From Phoronis australis (Eukaryota; Phoronida; Phoronidae): a stretch of 45,825 nt of DNA. The translations under genes were made by a program, and so were the position numbers. Below are positions 22,730-34,189 of the stretch, one piece after another. The stretch is taken from the NCBI GenBank assembly GCA_002633005.1, contig NMRA01000776.1, positions 1-45,825 of the forward strand. The letters are read 5' to 3'. How positions within the stretch are numbered: position 1 is the stretch's first letter; every line of letters begins with the position of its first letter. The notes under the pieces were generated by a model. It was not told the origin of the DNA, ran no database searches, and was given only the letters and a program-made list of their open reading frames with translations.

Positions 22730-24439
22730 CGGGATTACTGGAGTTTAATGATAACGATTTCTACAGGCATAAAGCATATGCTTGCTGGCCGGAGCCTACA
22801 AAAAGAAAACACATGCGTTTTGTTGCATTTGTTTTTTACAAAAATTTAAAAACTAACTGCAGTGGCAGATTGTTGGCCGGATATGTAAATCTGCAGGGTG
22901 TTGCTGTACATATATAACCGATCTTATAAAATTAAGTTCAGGCTACATACACCCATTTATATGTATTGTTTGAAATTTGGTAGATTTCAAACTTCAGTCT
23001 AATAACGATCTTTTCAAAAAGACTAAAAATACGGGTTCATCCGGAAGGAATTGTTTTTGCTTCTTTTGAAGAAAAAATAGATTGTGTGTCCAATACAGAT
23101 GTTGTCATTTAGCAAAAGTTTGCGGGTTAGATTACTTGGTTACTATGTATAAGACAAGAAAATTGAACAGTGCGTCCACATTACCTTCATATCCCGTGGG
23201 TGTCGCATACATGTAAGTCGGAATGATACAACTCCTAATTAAAACATTGAAAGGATTAACAGCTAGTTGTTAATTAAGATGTAGAGTGTAGAAGGGCGTT
23301 ATTTGAACAATATAATGTTCAGCTTTGTTGTTAGAGAACTTCGTGTAAGATGAGATCATTACAAATCTCCGAATTTTTATCATGCACAGAGCTACTGTAA
23401 AGGGTTTTTACGCTTGAACTAAATGACGTTCAACAAAATTGCGGAAAAGTCGAAAGCTGTCTGTCTCAGATTGTGGCGTCATTGTAAAATAAACAAAAAT
23501 CTGTTTGCTTCGAAATAGCACCCTTTTTGGAAGAGGTGAAATATTATCAAAATTTTTGACAACTACTGGCTTACTGGTGCGAGAGCCTGTGCGGAGATGA
23601 GTGGGAAGTACATATACTGTAGAGTGTCACGTTGAAAAAGTTAAGAAATCTTATCTTAAGTACATGTATGAGTATACTAAACAGCTTGTTCACATCCATG
23701 CGTCATAGTCATAAAACAGCAAATCGACAATACCAATAATTGATATATGTGTTGCATTCAGTTATTAATACAGTTCAAAAACAGAATGTCGCATGATTTT
23801 AACCTCAATTAGCGATGCGCAGCTTCAAAAATTACTCGAGCACAGATCGGAACCAAATTGCGCTGTTTTAGTTTATCAAAAAGAAATGGTAGAAATTTTT
23901 GTTCTCTTTACTTGTCGTGTTCCAAGAGAAGTTAAGTTTATCCGAAGTATTTCAGTTATTCAGAGCAAGGAAATTTTGATATTGCCAGTAATGGCGGTTC
24001 ATAAAATATTAAAGAAAAATGTTGTTTTGTGAAATTCTCGTCAACTGGTCACCGTAAATCCTAAAAATGAGCCCATGGGATTTTTTCGTTTTAATGTTTT
24101 CTACATAATTTTAATTAAATATGGATATTCTTAAATTTGCATATAAATGTGAGATTAAAAATCAGTTTTCCGTTACATCCGCGAATTAATGAAGGCATCT
24201 CTGGCAAAAATAACTAATCAAATTAATGCTTCAAAGTCCTTTTGAAACGCAATATGTTTGGCGTCTTTTTGTATTGTCCTGTTTACTGACGACCTCGCGT
24301 TCATTTATACGCGTATTAAATCGCGTTGGCCATTGTTACCTTTCCACCACACGCTGTTGTATTTTATCATTCGTTCATTATTTTTATAGACATATATGGT
24401 GGCCTACCGCTGACAAGCTAAATTCACTTTAATTGCTAA

Positions 24440-24742
24440 GAGAACAATATATTTTTAAATGAAATGAAAATGATTTTAAAAGTAAAACATGTTCAAAAAT
24501 GTGATAGAAAACAATTTTGAAAATATGTTTTAAAAAACCCAAAAAATAATTTGAAACTAAAATGTGTCTAAAAGAAAATCTGATATAGAACAGTTTAAAA
24601 ATATTTTGAAAGTCAAACATTTTTAAAACTATAAATTGTTTTGATTTTAAAACCAAAAAGAAATCACTGTTAAAAGAAGACTCGTTTGCTTTTCGTTTAC
24701 TCTTTCAAATGATTTTAAAATGAAAGCAGATCCTCACTTCAG
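24440..24742 (-). repeat. Inverted AT-rich repeat arm
   Basis: The reverse complement matches 26470-26750 (shared AGATTTTCTTTTA..., GTGTTT.A.TTTCAAA.TATTTT and similar). It is absent from the left duplication, so it was added to the right copy after the split. With 26470-26750 it makes inverted arms around about 1.7 kb. Confidence 0.55.
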
Positions 24743-24743
24743 G

Positions 24744-25175
24744 GGTACCATAGAATCATACGCACGAGAATCGCATCTTACGCACGAACCACATACGAAC
24801 CTATGAATCATGCATACGAACCCATGAATCATGCATACGAGCCCAAAAATCACGCATATGAACAAATGTCATTCGCACGAACCACAAAAACCATCATACA
24901 TACGAACACAAAATCATACACTCGAGTAGAATCACACGCACGAACACTTTATTGTTTGGTGGTTCGTGCATATAATTCAGATACTCGTGGGCTTGATTCG
25001 GATGCTCGTGCGTATGACTTATATGTGAGACCTTTGTGGTGTGTGTGCGTTATTATGCGTGATTTCTGGGTTGGGGTACGTGATTCATAGGTTCGTATGC
25101 ATGACTTATCTGTTCATAGGTTGTTCGTGCGTATGATTCGGATGCTCGTGCGAACATGCTTGATTCTATGGTACC
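24744..25175. mobile_element. Foldback element with 15-bp terminal inverted repeats
   Basis: GGTACCATAGAATCA at 24744-24758 is repeated exactly as its reverse complement at 25161-25175. Between them, tandem degenerate copies of GAATCATGCATACGAACCCA point one way on the left half and the opposite way on the right half, so the whole 432 bp can fold back. There is no coding capacity. Flanks (CTTCAG / TTGTAT) give no obvious target-site duplication. The same insertion exists in the left copy (6190-6530). Confidence 0.75.
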
Positions 25176-25696
25176 TTGTATACATGTAGGTATTGGTGTT
25201 CATTCAATGTCATTTATCACAGGAATGCAGGTCTATTGGAGTCCATATGATATTTTAAGGTGACGAAGTGACACAATGTTTGTAAACAAGAAGTAGTAAA
25301 AGGATCAAACACAATGGACTAGGTTGGGTGGACACTCAATAATAATAGGCCTACTGATCCGAAGGAAGTTGCATGTGATGATAGTGACAAAAGATTAAAG
25401 TGAATTATCAGACAAGTTAACAACAAATACAGAACTTTTTATAATACTGAATGAAGACTGCTGCGAACTGAAATATGAAAATGAACCCAGCAGATTAGGT
25501 TATCGTATGCCACATGATTGGTTGAATGATAGATTGGAATTCATTCTCATTGGTCAGCTGCGCTGCTACATGTACTTAACAAAAAATACAGCACTTTTAC
25601 ACCACTGATTTCTACTGAAGATTCCTCGCGTCAACAACTCGAATTTTCTTAAACTTAGTCCACTTTGGTAATAAGCGTAGCGGCGAAATGGAGTGG

Positions 25697-25925
25697 CAGA
25701 TCTACGTTTTCAGCAAGGGGGGGGGGGTTAGGATTCGAGTGAATCCGAGGCGCCGCGTAGCACCGAAGTGAAGGAAGGTCGGGAGAGGGTTTCCGTCCTC
25801 CCGTGTAAGATTGTGGTTTTTAGTAGCTGATTTCGTTTTTCTGGCGAAATTTTTTCAAATTCTACTTTTGATCCTGTCCCGAGTGGGGGTTTGAACCCCC
25901 TGAAACCCCTGCAGATCCGCCTCTG
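25697..25925. mobile_element. MITE-like element, GGCGGATC-type ends
   Basis: Begins near TGGCAGATCTACG and ends CTGCAGATCCGCCTCTGG, imperfect inverted ends of about 15 bases. The interior has a run of 11 G at about 25717 and no gene. Similar ends occur at 35775-35932. Confidence 0.5.
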
Positions 25926-26027
25926 GAAGAATATACAAAAACAATGAAAAACAGGAGGACATGAAACACGTCTAGCAAGTCTACAATTTTGGACAAGGTG
26001 CTAAGACTTTAATTTTGATGCGATAAT

Positions 26028-26033
26028 TTATTC
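26028..26033 (-). terminator. AATAAA downstream of the 26215-26430 frame
   Basis: Minus-strand AATAAA about 185 bases after the TAG at 26215-26217; a possible poly(A) signal for that frame. Confidence 0.3.
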
Positions 26034-26214
26034 TTGCAGTGTATGAATATTCGGCAGCAGCTTCTAATTCGCGCTATTTCTCTCCAAAACTTCTAAGTTG
26101 TGTATTTAGCTCCAGCTTTTGAGGAGTGAAACTCCGCCCGGAGACATTGTCCGACATGTTTGTGTTTAAATGTTAGCATACGCGGCCCGTCAGTTAGTGA
26201 ATTACTTGGATGCA

Positions 26215-26430
26215 CTATGTAAATAGATGCAGATGAGACAATTTCTCCAGGGTGACACTGCTTTCTGTCACACCGGTGATCAAAGTCAGCTGTGCAACAA
26301 GTTCCCGCAGATCTTCACGCAAACATTGGTCGTCACCCCAGTCGGTCATATTTGGGTCACAAACATTCGTCGCAGGGCATGCTGGAATACACTCATGAGG
26401 TGGACCGCGGTGGCATACATGTAGGTGGCG
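26215..26430 (-). CDS. Unidentified Cys-rich terminal exon or fragment
   Basis: A 71-codon minus frame without an early ATG. It has a protein-like composition and the Cys pattern C-x(7)-C-x(3)-C-x(5)-C-x(11)-C, with the stretch CIPACPATNVCDPNMTDWGD and then a leucine-rich tail ending at TAG. It lies in sequence present only in the right duplication, inside the long first intron of the secreted Cys-rich gene. It could be the last exon of a separate gene, an alternative exon, or a gene fragment carried in with the inserted DNA. The acceptor side is weak (AACTAG at about 26431). I do not recognise the family. Confidence 0.35.
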   Translation of the reverse strand, partial: RHLHVCHRGPPHECIPACPATNVCDPNMTDWGDDQCLREDLRELVAQLTLITGVTESSVTLEKLSHLHLFT

Positions 26431-27448
26431 CTAGTTACAGTGCCTGCTAGGGGATGCTACTTTCATTTTTAAGATGATTTAAAAATGTTTGAAAAGTGGA
26501 ATGAGTTTGTTTTTAATAGCGATGTTATTGTTGTTTCATCTTCTAAATTTAAAGTAATTATACTTTTAAAAAAAATTGATAGTAGATTTTCTTTTAAATG
26601 TGTTTCAGTTTCAAAATATTTTTGTTTTTAATTGTTTTACTTTTATTTTTTATTATTTTTCATGTTAAAAACAAAAGGATTTTAAAAATTGTTTGTTTTT
26701 CTTTTTAAACAAGTTTCAAAATAATTTTATTACTTCAATGTTAATTTTATCTTGGAGCGATGGTCCACCATAGTCATGGTTTAACTAAGTCAAATTAATT
26801 CTCATTTTGACAATGGTTATAATTATCATTAGATCACGGCCCTGGTGGACTATTGGCAGAAAACGAAAAATACAAAATGAAGTAACGCCTGACCTTCCAC
26901 CAGAAAAACGGTATGGCATTACATTAGAATGTATGTCATTAGCCTTATCTCCGAGAACGTAGAATTTACAAATATTTACAGACAATGTACAGTATACACT
27001 CAATTTAACCTCGAAGGACACCCTTTCCGCTTAATAATTGGTTAAACGCTTTCCGCAACGAATTTCAACTCTTTTTGATATCTGTGCTCTTTCAAAACGA
27101 TCTGATTCAAAAACAAAAGAATTTAGGAGAGGTTTAAAAGGTTGAATTTTGAATTTCTTGTGATGCACCAACAATATGGCTGCCACAATTGCATAATACT
27201 TTAAGTCAAATTTCATCAAGTTGTGGGTGGAAAAACGTAACAACACACGTGGCTGTTATTTGCGAAACACTCTTACTGAAATGTTTTTTGCTAGTTTAAT
27301 GTTCTTATTTAATGAAAACCAAGGAAACAGTGTCCTAGATCTGTTGCAGGAAGACTGATTGGACAATGGAACATTTTGCCTCACCAGATGTCGCAATAGA
27401 AACTTGCTCGAATAGTTCAGCGAGAGTACATAGCAAGACACACTCACC

Positions 27449-27505
27449 AAAGTGAAGTTCCCGTCTTCCGAATTTCAGCAAATTGGGCTTCTACCTGAAT
27501 TACTC
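27449..27505 (-). other. Untranslated first exon of the right (functional) gene
   Basis: Minus-strand exon ending CACTTTG|GTGAGTG; donor G at 27448. It matches 7746-7805 of the left copy, including the donor. There is no initiation codon in it; the ATG is in the next exon, eight bases after its acceptor. The 5' end is set from the TATA box and is approximate. Confidence 0.5.
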
Positions 27506-27529
27506 ACGAACTTGTGCTAGAGACAGGCT

Positions 27530-27537
27530 ATATATAG
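27530..27537 (-). promoter_or_regulatory. TATA box of the right gene
   Basis: TATATATA on the minus strand in GCCTATATATAGCCTG, about 80 bases upstream of the exon donor and aligned with TATAAATA in the left copy. Conservation in both copies supports a real core promoter. Confidence 0.6.
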
Positions 27538-27544
27538 GCATTTT

Positions 27545-30250
27545 CAGTAGTCACGCCATCAGCTAATTTGCATACACAGCGAGAAACTGCAATTTCATTT
27601 AATATCGAAGAAAATTAATGCGGGAAGATTTGATTTTTTTCTGCTTCGATACCTTTCATGATTGTGTCCCCCATAACGGTTGGGTAAGGGTAGTTGACTA
27701 CTGTATTTGTTGACATGGGTACATTCAGTAGATGTGAAGACGGATACATGTACGCGACACCTCTTCTACCAGTTAAGCATTTTAAAAGGGATACCGTCGG
27801 TATTACGGCCAAAACGCACTTCTGAGATTATTTTCGACATACTTCTTGAAGTTATTAGCTTTGGCCAGAGCTATAAGAAAATAAAATTCGGTTGTGTTTT
27901 TATAATTTTAAAGTAGCCGCAATCACAAAGAGATTATCAAGGTTGGGTTCTTTGATTTGCTTAGAAATCACCGGTCTCCGCCTGCCAGCCTTTTAATAGA
28001 ATTACGAATCAAGGACGGTGACGTTGTCAGTTAAATGCTCCCAGAATGCTCGACTGCCTGTCTTATAGCTCTACTAGCAAAGCGTAGTATTGTGAAAGTT
28101 GAGTACGAGTCTGAATCTCTCTTCGGTTGTTTGACGATAATGCCGCTTCAACGTTACACAATCGGTGACAATGAATAAATAAAATGCGTAAAAAATGAAC
28201 GCATTTACATGTGCATGAAATCATCTCACACAACATTTCAACAGTTGTTCGGAGATTTTTCATAAAAAACACTTCGATTGTTCACGTGAATGTATCCTTC
28301 TTTCCCTATTATTTTCGTAATAATCAGCCAGGCCAGCGACACTCTCGGCTTGTTGAACCACGTGACCTTGCCCTTGTACCACCTTGCTTACACGTTCACT
28401 TAGAAGACAATGTAATTTCAGAGTTCAGGCATGATGTCCAAAACTTTTACTCTACTAAGGTACACGTACCCCAAATTTGCATAGGTTCGCAACTATAATA
28501 ATCAAAGGCAATTTTCAAATTGGCAAAATACCTCTTCAATATCATGACAGCCAAATCCGTAAACAACATAAGTGACTGGCGATAATCATTAGAGCGGCGA
28601 GATTCTAATGACAGAATTGCTTAACAAGCTAAATTTGCTGATGAATCTTCTTCATTCTCGGTAACTAGGGGAGATAACTCTGACGATGAATTTGGTTTCC
28701 GTAAAGACCTTCGTAAAGCAGAATTCCGAGTCATTTTGTTTAAATATTATTTGTCTTAGCTATATCATTATTCCAATTGGCCGACATCAAAAGGAAATGC
28801 TTCTGACTCAGCAACAAATTCAAAAAGTTAATTTAGTGAAACTGTAAGTTTTTTAAAATCAATTATGGGTCTTCGGTTAAAACCAATCAAAAATAAAATT
28901 ACCTGGGTGTCAGTCTATTTTTGACATAGAGAGAGGAATAGAAACCTTGCCGTCTGTCTATGAAAGTTGTCTAGGTATTTCTGGATATTTTAACTCCAAA
29001 TAATTTTACGCTCGAGTACGTAATTGCCGTATCTACATGTACACGTAGTCTTCATTTAATGACCAAAACATTAAGGTTAAACCTTAAAATCTGAACTCGA
29101 AATATTGAATTTTTACTCAAAGTTTTGCTCAAATCTGTGGATCATCAAGTACTAATTTGGACTGGAATCTCATTTACGTTAACCATTAATGTACTTAATC
29201 AACGAATAATAGACGACTGTACATTCGCAAAAAGCAGAACGAAAAATGACAGAGATAATGTCAAAGTCCATCTTGAGTAAAAGGTTAGACCCCTGGAAGT
29301 GATATGTTCTTGCACGCGCACTTAGTAGGCCTACATGAATGCTGGGGTCCTCCCGAATTCTTGTCCTCATATCTGATAAACACCCCTCCCAATGAGGCCC
29401 GAAAGCCGCAGTATTTTTTAACAAATACTAACCGCATTTTAAAGTGGTTTACCTGTTTCTACATTCTCTAGTTATATGGTCTCAACATATTTAATTTAAA
29501 TTGTAGCCACACAGCTTTTTAAAAGTATGAGTATACAGAATCATGGGTTAAATCTTGCTACTACCTATTGTCTGCGGATGTACAGTATTCAACTGTATGG
29601 AACACAGTGGGTTTAGTGCGGACGGTGTGTGATAAACCTGGCCAGGAATACCACGAACAGGAGAGCAATTCACGACGATTGTTAGGGAACGCATGACATG
29701 TTTTGTTTTACAATAACACAGTAACATCGAAAGTCACGACTACCGTGTAATAACTACGAACAAAGGCAGTCTTCAATCAAAACAGCACAGCACAATTAGT
29801 CCGCATAGAACTGTCAAGTTTGCTGAAATGAACACATTAAATTCAATGCAGGCTTATCAGAAAGAAATGCAGTCTGTGTTATGGGCAATTTAATAACGCA
29901 ATATGCAGGCTTATCGGAAAAATGTACAGGCTGTGTCAAAGACAAACATTTGTATACAGCAGGAATGACACCTCTGAAGCTGATAAAGTGACAATATTTT
30001 TGCGAAATTAAGCATTCCAGCAGGTTTTGTTCTAGATGCACTTTGACACACCACACCGTTGAAGTCACGTTGACACTCCGAACTCTTCTTCGGTACTAAC
30101 GCTGCGCATCATATTTTTACTCTGAAAAATTCACCAAACACGTTTCAATTTTCTGCCTGTTTGTCTTTTGCTCATGCGCAACCTGCACTTTCGGTTTTAC
30201 AGTGTACAAGTAGTCACCGGAACATTTTTGTCACTTATTTCTTTGTGGTC
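27545..30250. other. Upstream region of the right gene; no other gene seen
   Basis: Collinear with 7860-9700 apart from extra sequence near 28500-29000. A 95-codon plus frame at 28211-28498 is open only in this copy and has no support. E-box-like CACGTG occurs at about 28361 and CACGTGGC near 27246. Confidence 0.5.
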
Positions 30251-30252
30251 AA

Positions 30253-30333
30253 AATTATGTAAGACCATTGAACATGTCAAATTATGTAAGACCATCGAAC
30301 ATGTCAAATTATGAAACACCATTGAACATGTCA
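30253..30333 (+). repeat. Three 27-bp tandem repeats, right copy only
   Basis: AATTATGTAAGACCATTGAA plus CATGTCA repeats at 30253, 30280 and 30307 with few changes; the left copy has one unit at about 9684. A lineage-specific slippage product. Confidence 0.85.
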
Positions 30334-30369
30334 AATTTGGCATTCAATTGAAGTAACGCTTCCAGATAC

Positions 30370-31920
30370 ACTAGACCCAGGGTAGCAGGAAGTTCAATAG
30401 TACAATTTTGTGCTGGAGCCTAATAGGCGCTAGCGCATTGTGATTAAGGAGTACGCCAATGTTAGGAAGGAGCATTCCAGGGCCTTGGGAAGGGGGGGGG
30501 GTTGCGAGGGCCACCTGCCTCCACAAAAACAATTGCAAGTGTCTGGGTTAAACAGTGACAACTGACATAGCCGAGGGACCAAGGACAGTCGAGAAATGAA
30601 AGAGTGCGATTACGGATAAAAGGGAAAGTTCGAGAGAACATTTCAAGTGACAACTTTAAGGACCCTGGCCAAGACATTTTTACTGGGGTCTCTGTTTTTG
30701 CAGCATATTTACATGTACATGTAGGTCGTATAAGCGCACCTGAAAACGTGCACTTTGTTATTCATTCATGCATTTCGAAATATCAAGAAATTTCGTAAAA
30801 TGGAACTTTTGCGCAGTATATTAACTGGAATTTTAAATTCAATAAGATAATTTTGCAAATGCAAACTACACTGTAATTTCAGACGCCTTTGTCTATCGTG
30901 GCATATTGGAGATAATTGTCGCTCTATATTTTCTATTTTATTTTTCTTTAAACTGTATATCACATGGAAAAAATTGATGGCTTGACATCAATTGCAGCGC
31001 ATTTCCTAATTTTTGAAAAATAGATCTTTTCATATTTAGTAGCCCAGCCCTTGAACAGGGTCATTGATGGCATTCAAGTGGCCACCCTTTCCGTGGTTTT
31101 ATTGACAAATTCTAAGGGATTACTCTCGGAGAGACGGCTAAATGTTGGAATAGATTACCCTTGTTTTCCTGTCTTATTTGAAATCGTGCAACCGGCTTTC
31201 GTGTTAAGGAAGGTCACTTCTAGCAGGGCCACACGACGATGGAGTAAACTGTCACTTATTTCAAGCTTACTGATATTTATCCTTTCATCTTAGGTGTCCC
31301 ATTTCAGATGGGACACTCTTTCGGTGGGGCGGTTCGAGCAAATCGTCCCTTTGTCCTTCTATACATATAAAGCCAACACTGCCAAGTATTCACGAGGGGA
31401 CCATGAGATTCCAAATTTATCAAAAACGCAAAAAATCGTGCACAGAAGTATCAAGACATTTGACACAAATGGCCAAAAATGCGGAAAATACATCAGGATT
31501 GACCGCCATCAAAAAGGTGGAATTTTTAAGAACGTGATAACCACTGTTGTGAATTACACAAAAAACTATTTCCGATGGCTGGTTATAAAATAATGCTGCT
31601 TTTTTCTATAGTGTCACTGGTACAGTATTTCTTTTGAAGATCGTTACTTGTCCTGAGCTGTTTGGAAGGAATTCGCAAATATCGAAAAGACTGGGGACTG
31701 CAACTTGTGATGACATGTCGTCGGAGGTACTCAAAGCACTCGCAATAATAAACAAAATTTCCAACTTTTTCAAGTTAAAGTTTAACTCATGCACTGTTAT
31801 AGGCAAAATTACACCTCCATAAGAATGACCCATCTCTCATGCTTCCCCGCTTGCCCGTCAAAAATCTGACAGATGCCTGCGGAAATTGCTTAACATTCGG
31901 ATTTGATAAAGAGATTAGTT
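30370..31920. other. No gene recognised; small hairpin at 31294-31316
   Basis: A run of 10 G lies near 30492. GTGTCCCAT / ATGGGACAC are exact 9-base inverted arms at 31294-31302 and 31308-31316. A 75-codon minus frame at 31606-31833 has fairly protein-like wording but also a long antisense frame, and no splice or promoter support. Confidence 0.4.
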
Positions 31921-31949
31921 GGTTTCTGATTTACATGTTTATGTATATA

Positions 31950-32660
31950 CGCAAATCGACAGATTCAGAGACGATTTTGATAATTAGAAGCTAACCTTTT
32001 AAGAAATGATGGTGCTTCAGTGAATATAGTTGCAGCGTGAATTTGAAAAAAATTACAATCCGAGTCCCAAGTATTAAATTAGTACACCTGGACGATTTTT
32101 GCCTATCTAAAATAACTCTCAATGACATTGATGGAATTTGGACAGTTCCCAAAAATATACATACAATTCAAATGACAATAAATACATCGTTTTTGGGTTT
32201 CAGGTACTTTTTGTTGTTTAAACTCACAGTCAGGTGATCAAAAAGGACTTAAGTCATTAAATAAAGGTAAAAGCAATGCTCATGGAATCGATTGTTGGTT
32301 TGTGATTTTCACGTTGATGAATTAACTGTGCGAAAATGGACTGATTGATAGATGATCTAACGACCAACAGAAGTTAATCTTGTAAAACATGACATTGCTT
32401 CAATGAACTTAGTTGCAGGCTGACACTGGGAAATTTGGATCTACTGCATCTTTTCGCCAGTCAGTCAAGCGCAGAATCTTATCTATCCACGGGAATTGAA
32501 TTTGAAATCTTGGCGTTGAAGTATGTACATTATTTTTTGGAATACACCCTGTATCGTTTTTCCCAGCTACCAGCACCTGGTTCAACATGGGATTCTGAAA
32601 CGGTCCCAAAGGCACTATACCATATACCTCAAAACCTCACCTTTCTAAAAAAATTTCTTC
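31950..32660 (+). repeat. Diverged two-unit tandem repeat, period ~382 bp
   Basis: TGCTTCAGTGAATATAGTTG at about 32013 and TGCTTCAATGAACTTAGTTG at about 32395 are embedded in longer weakly similar blocks (for example GAAGCTAACCTTTTAA / GAAGTTAATCTTGTAA just upstream). Old duplication, no coding content. Confidence 0.4.
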
Positions 32661-32839
32661 GAAGAATGGCCATAATAAAATGAACTTTTCCCGAAACTGT
32701 ATCATATTAAAACAAATCTTGAGCCGTAGAACCAGCGCAAAAAGGTATGTACGACCTAAGCTGCCTGTCTCAAATGAATAATACCTGAGCTGACCACCGA
32801 TTAGCTCTAGTTCATTGACTTTCATAATTCCACACTGTT

Positions 32840-33135
32840 AGATTTCAGCTACAGTTACTTGAGGTAGCTCCCAGCTACCCGTCAATGCGCTGGCACAAGA
32901 CCCATTCTTACTCTCCGTGATTGCCCTCGTAATGGCGGACGTGAAGGTGGGAGTTCGGTACAAATATGGCGTCATCCGGAGCACAGGAGGGCGCCGTGGT
33001 GGCGATAGGATGGAGGGTGGTGGTTTGGCGAAGTCGAATTGATTTGTTTGAGTGCTACCTGAAATCGCGGCCAATTCTCAGTTGCTACCCAGCAATGCAC
33101 AATTGCAACAGAGGGCCGCCATCTTGAAGAAGAGT
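32840..33135. promoter_or_regulatory. CpG-rich, promoter-like patch
   Basis: Markedly richer in G, C and CpG than its surroundings. It contains ATGGCGGACGTGAAG|GTGGGA on the plus strand at 32932 (a possible MADVK first exon) and AAGATGGCGGCC, a good YY1-type site, on the minus strand near 33116-33128. GGTCACGTGACC follows at 33544. These look like start-site features, but no downstream exon could be tied to them on either strand. Confidence 0.3.
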
Positions 33136-33543
33136 GCAGCTACATCTGTGCAGGTGTTTTTTTTTTCATTTTCAACGTGTTCACAAATCCATGTACAAAC
33201 AAGCCATATTCCCTTGGCCTACATGTACATACAATACCTAACCTGGGCTACCCCTATATTTTAATATTTTGCGGCCGCTGCCTCACTGTTTAGTGCCACC
33301 AAACAGTTAAAGAGCATAAAATGTACATGTACATGTATATCCTATCCGTTTGTGTACAAGTACATGGATATTCGTTTAACTTTAGTCGCTCACGTACATA
33401 TGTTATGTTAAATATCGACAGGTCTTTACATTTAACTAAAAATTTATGAAATTGAAAAAATTAGCAATGTAAGCTAAATATTTTCTGAAAGTAAAAAATC
33501 TGTAGATTTTGGTTTTAACTGTGTGTCATCCTGTCGCAAATCG

Positions 33544-33555
33544 GGTCACGTGACC
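33544..33555. promoter_or_regulatory. 12-bp palindrome GGTCACGTGACC
   Basis: Contains GTCACGTGAC, the site for TFEB/MITF/USF-type basic helix-loop-helix factors in animals. It is about 410 bases from the CpG-rich patch. Function is inference from the motif alone. Confidence 0.35.
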
Positions 33556-34189
33556 AGATTTGAGTAGAAGTAAGCAAGCTGACGAAAAAGATATATTCAT
33601 GCCGAAAAAACCCGCATCACCTGGAACATTAGTGCCGGGGAGCCCGAAAGTAGCTCTGCGCGGGATCGCCATAGCAACAGTGATCTTACATACATGTATC
33701 GGCGAAGATGTAAAATGTATGTCCAGGGAGGGGGCTAATGCTTTAGAAGTGAACTGATAATAAACTGCGTCGTTTAGGGCTGAGAGTCGGAGAGGTGGTT
33801 TCATTCTGATAATCTCTGGAGTTGGAATGAAAAAATCACTTTTTTATATAAATACGGTTCTTACCTTTTAGATCGTAGTTACATGTATAATGTTTTGTTA
33901 CTCCAAAAGAATGGCGATTTCAATTTAATAGTAATAAATTGATTTGATATTTAAGCTATGCTGAGGTATTTGTTTTTTCTCTTTGTTTACATGCCTGTGT
34001 TATTCGTGTAGTTCCGTTCAATTTCGTTTTGTTTCCGTTCTTCACTTTGTGGCAATCTTCATTATGATTCATTTTTCTTAAGTAATGGATCACTACGCAT
34101 ATACATGTACCAGACAATGTGCAATGCGTCGTTTTCTGAGTAAATTCCATGTACTGTGTTGTATTGTTTATACTTACATGTTCCCGTGT

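Larger units (their letters stand above)
21955..27449 (-). other. Long first intron of the right gene
   Basis: Runs from the GTGAGT donor at 27448 to the TTTCAG acceptor before 21955, about 5.5 kb. It hosts the microsatellites, foldback element, inverted AT-rich arms, MITE and the separate Cys-rich frame described below. The left copy's equivalent intron is about 3 kb. Confidence 0.5.
19940..30370 (+). repeat. Right copy of the large segmental duplication
   Basis: Direct repeat of 1250-9770. It is about 1.9 kb longer, mainly because of an extra inverted AT-rich arm (24190-24740), extra sequence at 25180-26440 and about 430 bases near 28500-29000, while it lacks the L1/L2 tandem. Its left edge runs uninterrupted into the 3' exons of the gene, so this copy has the ancestral arrangement and the left one is the derived copy. 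Confidence 0.85.

Noticed and set aside
28211-28498. 95-codon plus frame in the right duplication
   Set aside because: The left duplication does not conserve it and no motif is recognisable.
31294-31593. 99-codon plus frame starting at GTG
   Set aside because: No ATG at the start, begins inside a hairpin, and matches no family known to me.
31606-31833. 75-codon minus frame with an ATG
   Set aside because: A long antisense frame covers the same bases and there is no promoter, splice or family evidence; kept as uncertain only.
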